The notes below the pieces were generated by a model, which saw only the letters and a list, made by a program, of their open reading frames with translations, was not told the DNA's origin and searched no databases. A program made the position numbers and the translations under genes. Shown here one piece after another: positions 46,203 to 52,826 of a stretch of DNA of 64,000 nt. Source of the DNA: Allobosea sp. 67-29. Its GTDB lineage: Bacteria > Pseudomonadota > Alphaproteobacteria > Rhizobiales > Beijerinckiaceae. Position 1 is the first letter of the stretch; the number at the start of each line of letters is the position of its first letter. The DNA lies in NCBI RefSeq assembly GCF_001898115.1, contig NZ_MKSQ01000023.1, forward strand, positions 62,001 to 126,000, given 5' to 3'.

Positions 46203-48038
46203 TCACAACGGCCGGCAGGCCGCCTCCAGCCAGGCCTTTGCCTCGCCTTCGACCTGCGGTGATAGCTTCGCCCGGACCTTGGCGTGATAATCGTCGATCC
46301 ACGCGATCTCGCCGTCGTCGAGCAGATTCAAGTCGATCAACGCCCGTTCATAGGGGCACCAGGTGATCGTCTCGAAGCCGTAGATCGTGCGCTCCGCGCC
46401 GGGGATATGACGCTCCTCCACGACGATCAGGTTCTCGATGCGGATGCCGTAATCGCCTTCCTTGTAGTAGCCGGGCTCGTTGGAAAGGATCATGCCTGGC
46501 TCCAGCGGCGTGGTGCCGAGCTTCGACAGGCGCTGCGGCCCCTCATGCACCGAGAGATAGCTGCCGACGCCATGGCCGGTGCCGTGGTCGAAGTCGAAGC
46601 CGCCCTGCCAGAGCGGCAGCCGGGCGAAGGCGTCGAGCTGCGCGCCCGATGTACCCTTGACGAAGACGAGCCGCGAGATGGCGACATGGCCCTTGAGCAC
46701 CCGGGTATAGCGATCGCGCATCTCGGCCGTCGGCTCGCCGACGACGATGGTGCGGGTGATGTCGGTCGTCCCGTCCTCGTACTGGCCGCCGGAATCGACA
46801 AGAAAGATGCCGGGCTCGATCGGCCGGTTGCTGGCCGCGGTCACGCGGTAATGCGGCAGCGCCGCGTTGGGACCCGCAGCGGCGATGGTGGTGAAGGAGA
46901 CGTCCTTCAGCAGGCCGGTCTTCAGCCGCTCGTTCTCCAGTGCCGCGACGGCGTCGATCTCGGTGAGGCCGCCCTTCGGCGCCTCGCGCGCGAGCCACGA
47001 CAGATAGTTCGCCATTGCCACGCCGTCGCGCAGGTGGGCAGCACGGGAGCCTGCAAGCTCGGCCGCGTTCTTGCGCGCCTTCATCAGGGCGATCGGATCG
47101 GCGCCGGCATCGGGCGTGCCACCGGCATCGCGGATCAGGGTCGCCAGGGCTGAGGCGGCTGTCGCCGCGTCGAGCCGGACCCTGGCCCCCGCCGCGCCGA
47201 GCCTCGCGATCTGCCGCTCGAGATCGCTCGGAGGCGCGATCTCGCCGACGGCCCCGATGGCGTCGCCTGCCTCGTTGGTGATCTTTTCCGGCGAGAGGAA
47301 GACGGTCGGGCGCCCGGTGCGCGGAACGATGGCATAACCGAGCGGCAGTGGCGTGTGCTCGACATCGCCGCCGCGGACATTGAAGGTCCAGGCCAGTGCA
47401 TGCGGATCGGAGACGATCAGCGCATCGACCTTTGCCTCGGCCAGCGCCTTCTGGATGCGCGCGAGCTTGGAGGCGGCGTCCTCGCCGGCATAGTCGGCGC
47501 GGTGCGCCTTGACGGGTGCGGCAGGCGGGGCAGGGCGGTCCGACCAGAGCGCATCGATCGGGTTTTTCGCGACGGGTACCAGAGAGCCGCCGGCCGCCGC
47601 GGCCGCCTTTTCCAGCCGCGCCACGCCGTCGACGGTGTGGAGCCAGGGATCGTAGCCGAGCTTGCCGCCAGCCGGCAGATTCCGCTCAATCCAGAGGTCC
47701 AACGGGGTCTCCTCCATGCGCACCGGCGTGACGACCCTGGTGTCGGTCTGCTCGGCCGACTGGATGGTGTAGCGGCCGTCGACGATCAGCGCTGCCTTGT
47801 CGGCCAGCACCACGGCATTGCCGGCCGAACCCGTGAAACCGGTCAGCCAGGCGAGGCGGGCCATATGCGCCGGCACGTACTCGCCCTGATGCTCGTCGGC
47901 ACGGGGCACGACGAAGCCGTCGAGTCCCAATGCGATCAGAGCCTGACGCAAAGCTGCGATCCGGCCGGCGACCTGGGCGGGGTCGCTCGGCTCGGTGAAG
48001 GATTGGAAGCGGCAGGTCGGAGAAGACGATTCGATCAT
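46203..48038 (-). CDS. Aminopeptidase P family protein (Xaa-Pro aminopeptidase, M24B)
   Basis: A 611-residue cytosolic metallopeptidase that removes the N-terminal residue before proline. It is the long three-domain form, like eukaryotic XPNPEP1, rather than the 440-residue PepP. Two creatinase N-like domains (about 20-310) precede the pita-bread catalytic domain. Dimetal ligands are seen in order: D in FLVDSGGQYEDGTTDITRT (two Asp), H in GTGHGVGSYL, E in LSNEPGYY and E in IRIENL. The C-terminal cap with YGFETITWCPYERALID is typical. The start at 48038 (MIESSSPTCRF) is preferred; the frame runs open 39 residues further up. The 299-bp upstream gap holds twin palindromes on the far side. Confidence 0.93.
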   Translation of the reverse strand: MIESSSPTCRFQSFTEPSDPAQVAGRIAALRQALIALGLDGFVVPRADEHQGEYVPAHMARLAWLTGFTGSAGNAVVLADKAALIVDGRYTIQSAEQTDTRVVTPVRMEETPLDLWIERNLPAGGKLGYDPWLHTVDGVARLEKAAAAAGGSLVPVAKNPIDALWSDRPAPPAAPVKAHRADYAGEDAASKLARIQKALAEAKVDALIVSDPHALAWTFNVRGGDVEHTPLPLGYAIVPRTGRPTVFLSPEKITNEAGDAIGAVGEIAPPSDLERQIARLGAAGARVRLDAATAASALATLIRDAGGTPDAGADPIALMKARKNAAELAGSRAAHLRDGVAMANYLSWLAREAPKGGLTEIDAVAALENERLKTGLLKDVSFTTIAAAGPNAALPHYRVTAASNRPIEPGIFLVDSGGQYEDGTTDITRTIVVGEPTAEMRDRYTRVLKGHVAISRLVFVKGTSGAQLDAFARLPLWQGGFDFDHGTGHGVGSYLSVHEGPQRLSKLGTTPLEPGMILSNEPGYYKEGDYGIRIENLIVVEERHIPGAERTIYGFETITWCPYERALIDLNLLDDGEIAWIDDYHAKVRAKLSPQVEGEAKAWLEAACRPL

Positions 48039-48227
48039 GGCAGGGTCCGGCGCAACATGCGCGATGGTTGCGCCCCCGGGACGAAAGCGCCAGCGCAAAT
48101 ACGGCGGCAGGGCGATGCCCATTTGGCGGGAGCGCGCTGCCCGCTGAAACCGCATTGTGCCGTCTCGTTATGCAATCTGCGCAAACATTAAAGAGATCGA
48201 ACTTACTGCATGCGTTTTGTGCATATC

Positions 48228-48261
48228 TCGCATATGCGAACACATCTTCTCGCACATGCGA
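48228..48261. promoter_or_regulatory. Twin 12-bp palindromes, candidate operator pair
   Basis: TCGCATATGCGA (48228-48239) is a perfect palindrome; TCGCACATGCGA (48250-48261) differs by one base. Both are preceded by a T or CT and their centres are 22 bp apart, two helical turns, so two dimers could bind the same DNA face. They lie in an AT-rich part (48170-48300) of the gap between the aminopeptidase P gene and the 81-residue protein gene, 77 bp before the latter. Confidence 0.65.
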
Positions 48262-48337
48262 AATGCATCCACTTTAGTCGTACAAGAGAACGAGGAAGCG
48301 ACCGGGACTGTCCTTCGTTTCGATCGGAGATAGACCC

Positions 48338-48583
48338 ATGACCTACGTACTGAACAACGCCGATGTGCTGCCCGTGCCTGTCATGGCCGAGACGGACGCG
48401 AAGCGCACGGGGAAGCCGGGCCTGCTGCAGCGCCTTTATGCCGCGATTCTGGAGAGCCGCATGCGCTCGGCGGCGCGCGAACTGCGGGCCCGCAACATCG
48501 TCGTCAACGAGGCAGGCATCGTGCTCGGCGGTATTCCGTTCACGCGCCTGTCGAACGACGCCACGCTCCCCTTCAACCGCTGA
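48338..48583 (+). CDS. Small protein of unknown function (81 residues)
   Basis: I do not recognise the family. The protein has a hydrophobic but not membrane-spanning N-terminus (MTYVLNNADVLPVPVMAE), a basic helix-forming centre (LLQRLYAAILESRMRSAARELRARN, about 30-54) and a C-terminus VNEAGIVLGGIPFTRLSNDATLPF. The central helix is faintly like the DUF1127 pattern of small basic regulators, but the diagnostic end motif is missing, so I do not assign it. GGAG lies nine bases before the ATG. Codon use matches its neighbours, with strong GC3. It is followed 48 bp later by a second small gene, and both lie behind the twin palindromes, suggesting one small regulated operon. Confidence 0.65.
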   Translation: MTYVLNNADVLPVPVMAETDAKRTGKPGLLQRLYAAILESRMRSAARELRARNIVVNEAGIVLGGIPFTRLSNDATLPFNR

Positions 48584-48631
48584 TTTTCCGGTGCGCCCGA
48601 CAGGGGCACCATAACCGAACGGATCAAAGCG

Positions 48632-48760
48632 ATGATCGCTGTCATCAAGCATACTGTCGAGCGGATTGCCGATGCGGTGAAGTTCGCCGCCGCCGTCTGG
48701 CACGACGCACGCGGCCTCCAGCGCGAAGCCGAGCAGAAATACGGCCTTCTCGGTTTCTGA
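48632..48760 (+). CDS. Small protein of unknown function (42 residues)
   Basis: A short frame not recognised as any family: MIAVIKHTVERIADAVKF, then AAAVWHDARGLQREAEQKYG and LLGF. It can form one amphipathic helix over most of its length. GC3 bias and absence of stops are consistent with coding but not decisive at this length. No strong ribosome site is visible (ACGGATCAAAGCG precedes the ATG), so translation may depend on the gene 48 bp upstream. It faces prmA tail-to-tail. Confidence 0.5.
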   Translation: MIAVIKHTVERIADAVKFAAAVWHDARGLQREAEQKYGLLGF

Positions 48761-48811
48761 GCCGAAGGATAACGGCCTCGCGCCGCCGGCCAGATCCGGC
48801 GATGCAGCAGG

Positions 48812-49759
48812 TCAGGCAGGGCGGCGGGGCCTCGGGGCCGCGCCGCCCTTTTTCATGACCAGCGTCGCCCAGCCTTCGCGCAGGGACCGGCTTGCCAGCG
48901 CGAGGCCCTGGTGCCTGTAGGCCGAGACGACACCGGCGACATCCATCGCGAGCAGGCCGGACAGGATGAGCGTTCCGTCCGCCGCCAGGGCGCGGGCCAG
49001 AGCCGGCGCGAGGCGCCTTACCGGCCCAGCCAGAATATTGGCGAAGATCAGATCGAAATGGCCGGGCCGGTCGGCCTTGGCGTGGCGCAGACCGGGCGCG
49101 ACATAGAGGTCGAGCGCGCCTGGGGCATGGTTGAGACGGGCGTTGTGGGCCGAAACCTCGACCGCCACCGCATCGATGTCGCCCGCGACCACCTTGCGCT
49201 TCGTCTGCTTGGCGAGCGCCAGCGCGAGGATGCCCGTGCCGGTACCGACGTCGAGTCCGTGGCGGGGGCGGCACTTCTTCAACTCGGCGTCGAGCGCGAG
49301 CAGGCAGCCTGATGTCGTGCCGTGATGGCCGGTGCCGAAGGCGAGCGCCGCCTCGATCTCGATGGCGATGTCGTTGGACCGAACCGTGCCGCGGTCATGC
49401 GCGCCGTGGACGAGCACGCGGCCGGCCCGCACCGGCTTCAGGCCGTCGAGGCTCGTCGCGACCCAGTCCTGCTGGTTCACCGTCGTGAAGGGGGTTGCGT
49501 CGACGACCTCGCCGACGATCGGCCGCAGCAGGTCGCGCACAGCCTCTTCATCCGGGTGGCTGGCGAAATAGATCTCGACCTTCCAGGGCGCATTGAGCGA
49601 GAGCGTGGTGACGCCCTCCTCGACCTCGAAGGAGGAGATCGCCGTCTCCGTCGGGTCGAAGACCTCGCCGAGCAATTCGGTCAGAGCGCGGGCGTTCTCA
49701 CCCGAGGTGGAGAGTTCGAGGACGGTCGCAACCGTCGCTGGCAGGAGGCCTTCGCGCAT
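48812..49759 (-). CDS. prmA: Ribosomal protein L11 methyltransferase PrmA
   Basis: AdoMet-dependent enzyme that trimethylates ribosomal protein L11. 315 residues: an N-terminal substrate-recognition domain, the linker with EAALAFGTGHHGTTSGCLLAL, and a class I methyltransferase domain with LDVGTGTGILALALAK (motif I), AGDIDAVAVEVSAHNARLN, and FDLIFANILAGPVRRLAP carrying the NxL/P-type motif. GTGHH-x-TT is the PrmA hallmark (usually GTGHHPTT). Length and domains are complete. It stands alone on the minus strand, divergent from the VOC-family gene with 84 bp between starts. Confidence 0.96.
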   Translation of the reverse strand: MREGLLPATVATVLELSTSGENARALTELLGEVFDPTETAISSFEVEEGVTTLSLNAPWKVEIYFASHPDEEAVRDLLRPIVGEVVDATPFTTVNQQDWVATSLDGLKPVRAGRVLVHGAHDRGTVRSNDIAIEIEAALAFGTGHHGTTSGCLLALDAELKKCRPRHGLDVGTGTGILALALAKQTKRKVVAGDIDAVAVEVSAHNARLNHAPGALDLYVAPGLRHAKADRPGHFDLIFANILAGPVRRLAPALARALAADGTLILSGLLAMDVAGVVSAYRHQGLALASRSLREGWATLVMKKGGAAPRPRRPA

Positions 49760-49843
49760 GCGCTGCCATAGCAGGGCGCGCGCGGCATGTCATGATCGTC
49801 CGGGAAGGTCTAGGCTGTCGCCGATGAAGCGGGGAAACAGCCG

Positions 49844-50236
49844 GTGTTTTCGCATGTCTGTGTCGGAACGAATGATTTTCCGCGGGCGGAGGCGTTCTAC
49901 GCAGCTCTGTTCGAGGTGCTGGGGCATCCGCTGCGCTTTCGCGACCCCGGCAATGCCGCTGCGGCCTGGCAGCCCGGCGATGCCGAACGCCCGCTGTTTT
50001 TTCTGACGAAGCCATTCGACGGCTTGCCAGCCTCTCCCGGCAACGGGCCGATGACCGCCTTTCTGGCGCCGAGCCGAGCCGCGGTCGATCGGTGCCACAT
50101 GGCGGCCCTCGCCTCCGGCGGCACCTGCGAGGGGCCGCCGGGATTGAGATTGCACTACCACCCGCACTACTACGGTGCCTATTTCCGCGATCCCGATGGC
50201 AACAAGCTCTGCGTCTGTTGCCATCGCGACGAATAG
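49844..50236 (+). CDS. VOC family (glyoxalase/dioxygenase fold) protein
   Basis: A 130-residue protein of the vicinal oxygen chelate fold. It opens FSHVCVGTNDFPRAEAFYAALFEVLG, the first beta-alpha-beta module with the first potential metal ligand H4 of that run, and ends AYFRDPDGNKLCVCCHRDE, the conserved second-module end (RDPDGNxL). Members include glyoxalases, antibiotic-binding proteins and dioxygenases; this small stand-alone type usually has no known substrate. The start is GTG at 49844 with a GGGGAAA site before it. It meets the SDR gene tail-to-tail 12 bp later. Confidence 0.88.
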   Translation: MFSHVCVGTNDFPRAEAFYAALFEVLGHPLRFRDPGNAAAAWQPGDAERPLFFLTKPFDGLPASPGNGPMTAFLAPSRAAVDRCHMAALASGGTCEGPPGLRLHYHPHYYGAYFRDPDGNKLCVCCHRDE

Positions 50237-50248
50237 GCCCGGTAAGGG

Positions 50249-51004
50249 TCAGCCGTGTCGGGCGTTCAGCGCGGCGAAAACCTGCGCGAAATTGCCGCTC
50301 GCCTCGGCATCGCGCAGTGGCTTGCAGCGTTCGACGATCACCTCGGTGGCCTCGGGCTGCGTTTCGAGGATCGTCATGACCTCGCTGATGAAATCCGCGA
50401 GCGGCATCGCCGCCGGATCCGCGGCTTGCTGTGCGCCCATCAGCTCGGTCTGCACATAGGGCGGCGCGATCTCGACGACCTCGACCGATGTATCCTTGAG
50501 CTGCTCGCGCAGGCCGATCGACCACGAATGGATCGCGGCCTTGGTCGCGCTGTAGGTCGGGGTCAACGCCAGCGGCACGAAGGCGAGGCCGGACGAGACG
50601 GTCAGGACAGTGGCGCGCGGTTGCTTCAGGAAATGCGGCAGCAGCGCCGTCGTCAGGCGGATCGGCCCGAGCAGGTTGGTCGCGATCGTCTCCTCGGCGA
50701 TGGCGAGATTGTCGGCGGCGGGTACGTTCTCCGGCTTCATGATGCCGGCATTGTTGATCACGGCGTTCAGGCTCGGGAAGCGTTTGACCGCCTGCCTGGC
50801 GAAGCCAGCGATATCGGCCCCGTCCTGGATATCGAGCAGCATCGATTCCATGCCGGGATTGGCAGCGGTGACCGCGTCGAGCACGGCTTCGCGGCGGCCG
50901 GCGATGACGACCTTGTTGCCCTTGGCGTGCAGCGCCTCGGCCAGCGCCCGGCCGATGCCCGAGCCGCCGCCGGTGATGAGGATGGTGTTTCCGGAAATCT
51001 TCAT
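50249..51004 (-). CDS. Short-chain dehydrogenase/reductase (DltE-like)
   Basis: A 251-residue classical SDR, NAD(P)-dependent. Cofactor loop TGGGSGIGRALAEAL (about 11-25), NNAGIM near 85, and the catalytic S-Y-K in VSSGLAF (Ser about 136-137) and YSATKAAIHSW (Y about 150, K about 154). A basic residue after the second strand (GRREAV) favours NADPH. The substrate is unknown; similar proteins are annotated as DltE-like oxidoreductases. It is divergent from an HxlR regulator, which probably controls it. Confidence 0.92.
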   Translation of the reverse strand: MKISGNTILITGGGSGIGRALAEALHAKGNKVVIAGRREAVLDAVTAANPGMESMLLDIQDGADIAGFARQAVKRFPSLNAVINNAGIMKPENVPAADNLAIAEETIATNLLGPIRLTTALLPHFLKQPRATVLTVSSGLAFVPLALTPTYSATKAAIHSWSIGLREQLKDTSVEVVEIAPPYVQTELMGAQQAADPAAMPLADFISEVMTILETQPEATEVIVERCKPLRDAEASGNFAQVFAALNARHG

Positions 51005-51037
51005 GGCAAGGCCCTCTCGTGGTTGCGTGAGACGAGA

Positions 51038-51082
51038 TGGCGCCGTTACTCTTCAATGGAAAGAAGGCGCGTAAAAGTGCCA
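51038..51082. promoter_or_regulatory. Imperfect inverted repeat between SDR and HxlR genes
   Basis: TGGCGCCGTTAC (51038-51049) and GTAAAAGTGCCA (51071-51082) match as inverted repeats at nine of twelve positions, with 21 bp between the arms. It lies in the 102-bp divergent gap and is a reasonable HxlR operator. Confidence 0.4.
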
Positions 51083-51106
51083 TACGCACCAAAAGGAGAG
51101 TGTCGG

Positions 51107-51526
51107 ATGCAAGCGATCCGGAACGCCATGGCGGCGATGCATCAGCGTAGCGATGCGATCCCGCCGGTCAGCCCGGCGGTGGAGTCGCTGGTGCGACAAG
51201 TCATCGCGCAAGTGGCGGACAAATGGACGATGCTCGTGCTGGAAGCGCTGGAGGAGCACGGCACGCTGCGCTTCACCGAGGTCGGGCGCATGGTCGGCGG
51301 CATCAGCCAGAAGATGCTGACCAAGACCCTGCGCGAGATGGAGCGCGACGGGCTGGTCGTGCGCACCGTTCATCCGGTGATCCCGCCGCATGTCGATTAC
51401 ACGCTGACCGAGCTGGGGCGGGAGCTGAGCGCCGCATTCTGCGGCGTCTGGACCTGGGCCGAGACCTATTACGCCGAGGTCTCGGCGGCGCGGAAGGCGT
51501 TCCGCGAGCGGGAAGGCGGGGCGTGA
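51107..51526 (+). CDS. HxlR family transcriptional regulator
   Basis: A 139-residue winged-helix protein of the HxlR type, often sensing aldehydes, thiols or quinones. The core ADKWTMLVLEALEEHGTLRFTEVGRMV and GGISQKMLTKTLREMERDGLVVRTVHPVIPPHVDYTLTELG (seen as several shorter motifs) matches the family almost throughout. The ATG at 51107 has AAAAGGAG upstream and gives a complete N-terminus (MQAIRNAM). HxlR proteins often sense through an N-terminal cysteine; none is present here, the only cysteine being in AFCGVW near the end. It is divergent from the SDR gene. Confidence 0.92.
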   Translation: MQAIRNAMAAMHQRSDAIPPVSPAVESLVRQVIAQVADKWTMLVLEALEEHGTLRFTEVGRMVGGISQKMLTKTLREMERDGLVVRTVHPVIPPHVDYTLTELGRELSAAFCGVWTWAETYYAEVSAARKAFREREGGA

Positions 51527-51560
51527 GGCACGTGTTCCCGGCCGCCCGCTCTCCCGAGGT

Positions 51561-52049
51561 TTATGCTGTGGCGCTCCTTCCTCGTCTGCGAAGGTAAAGG
51601 ATCTGCGCGGTCAGCCCGACCACGAGCGCGGCGAGGATGGCCGCTTGCGTCCCGAGGAGAAGCGGGGATTTCGGGTCGGTGACGATGGGGTGTCCGTCGG
51701 GAACGCGGCGGAGGATCTCGCTGACCGTGGGGAGCATGAGCAGGAACACCGTAATGCTCAGCGTGATCGTCTCGACATAGGTGACCAGCCGCGCGGGCAA
51801 CCGCGTCAGGCCGACGGTATAGCCGACGATCAGCATCAGGAGCGTCAGCACGCCGGCGATGTGGCCCGCGGGGATAGGCGTGACGAGGAAGACCGTGACG
51901 GCACCGATCAGCATCGAGATGAAATAGATCCTGCCGGCGAGGGAGCGAGGCACGATCCGGCCATGGGCCGCGAGCATATAGGCTGCGGCGGGAATGGCCG
52001 GGAGGCTGCCGAGGGTATGCACCCAGCCGAGGGGGGAAATGCCGAACAT
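51561..52049 (-). CDS. Four-helix membrane protein of unknown function
   Basis: A 162-residue integral membrane protein with four hydrophobic segments (around PLGWVHTLGSLPAIPAAAYML, FISMLIGAVTVFLVT, GVLTLLMLIVGYTVG and ILAALVVGLTAQILYL) and a short extramembrane loop before the last one. The first helix and the HIAGVL element with histidines recall small DUF2306-like proteins, but I cannot assign it firmly. It lies downstream of a TetR gene on the same strand, with an 18-bp operator-like sequence in between that matches the one in front of the TetR gene, so it is most likely the TetR target. A detoxification or transport role is only inferred. Confidence 0.75.
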   Translation of the reverse strand: MFGISPLGWVHTLGSLPAIPAAAYMLAAHGRIVPRSLAGRIYFISMLIGAVTVFLVTPIPAGHIAGVLTLLMLIVGYTVGLTRLPARLVTYVETITLSITVFLLMLPTVSEILRRVPDGHPIVTDPKSPLLLGTQAAILAALVVGLTAQILYLRRRGRSATA

Positions 52050-52115
52050 GGGAGAGTCTTTCTGACGTGGGAGGCAGGGGTGGGGAATGCTACGTGGCGA
52101 GCGTCGTAAAGATTT

Positions 52116-52133
52116 CTATCTACTAGTCGGTAG
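52116..52133. promoter_or_regulatory. TetR operator copy upstream of the membrane protein gene
   Basis: CTATCTACTAGTCGGTAG. Its reverse complement matches the sequence at 52766-52783 at 17 of 18 positions. It lies 67 bp upstream of the membrane protein start (minus strand) and after the TetR stop. Confidence 0.75.
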
Positions 52134-52171
52134 GTTCGAGAGGCAGAGATTGCCAGGGCGTGGCACCCATA

Positions 52172-52756
52172 TCAGTGCGGCGGAACGATCCGCTGCAGGA
52201 TCGGGCGCGTGATGGCGCCGAACATGCCGGGATCGCCATAGGCGCGGGCGGACAGCATGGCGCCGTGGACGGTGGCCATGAAGATCTCGGCTTCATCGCG
52301 GGCAGAGCCGGTGAGCCGCAGGCGGCCGAGATCGGCGCCGCGTACCAGAACCGATGTCAGCCAGCCTGAAAGAGAACGGAAATAGGCCCGCACCTCGACG
52401 ACGACGTCCTCGGGCAGGACGGGGATTTCGCCGGCGAGGAGGGCGCAGAGGCAGAAGGAAGCGGATGCGTCGCCGATGCAGGCTTCCCAGTGGCCGATAT
52501 AGGCCTGCAACTGCTCGACGGGGTCCGACACATGCCGCTCCAGATTAGCGAGTCCGGCCTCCGACTGCTCGCGATGCCGCGCAACGAGCGCGCGGACCAG
52601 ATCCGACTTGCCGGGGAAATGGTGGTGAATGCTGGCGTTGCGAATGCCGACGACCTTGGCGACATCGGCATAGCTGAAGCCGTTGTAGCCACCCTGAACG
52701 ATCAGGGAGCGGGTGCATCGCAAGATGTCGTCGGAGGTCGTGGATGCGGTGGCCAT
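52172..52756 (-). CDS. TetR/AcrR family transcriptional regulator
   Basis: A 194-residue repressor: N-terminal HTH (ILRCTRSLIVQGGYNGFSYADVAKVVGIRNASIHHHFPGKSDLV read as overlapping motifs over about 11-55) and a ligand-binding domain containing a C-x-C in FCLCALLAGEIPVLPEDV (about 99-116), a pattern also present in NemR/AcuR-like regulators that respond to electrophiles. The C-terminal EIFMATVHGAMLSARAYG is typical of this group. Two nearly identical 18-bp partly palindromic sequences lie before its start and before the next gene, so autoregulation and control of the membrane protein are likely. Cys-based sensing is a hypothesis. Confidence 0.9.
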   Translation of the reverse strand: MATASTTSDDILRCTRSLIVQGGYNGFSYADVAKVVGIRNASIHHHFPGKSDLVRALVARHREQSEAGLANLERHVSDPVEQLQAYIGHWEACIGDASASFCLCALLAGEIPVLPEDVVVEVRAYFRSLSGWLTSVLVRGADLGRLRLTGSARDEAEIFMATVHGAMLSARAYGDPGMFGAITRPILQRIVPPH

Positions 52757-52765
52757 AATTTTTTT

Positions 52766-52783
52766 CTACCTACTAGTAGATAG
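52766..52783. promoter_or_regulatory. TetR operator upstream of the regulator gene
   Basis: CTACCTACTAGTAGATAG, containing the perfect palindrome CTACTAGTAG, lies nine bases before the TetR start on the minus strand, within a T-rich run. It recurs with one change at 52116-52133. The pair defines a likely operator for this regulator. Confidence 0.78.
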
Positions 52784-52826
52784 ATAGTCAAGCGACGTGC
52801 TGGCCTGCAGATTTTCGCAGCCGACG

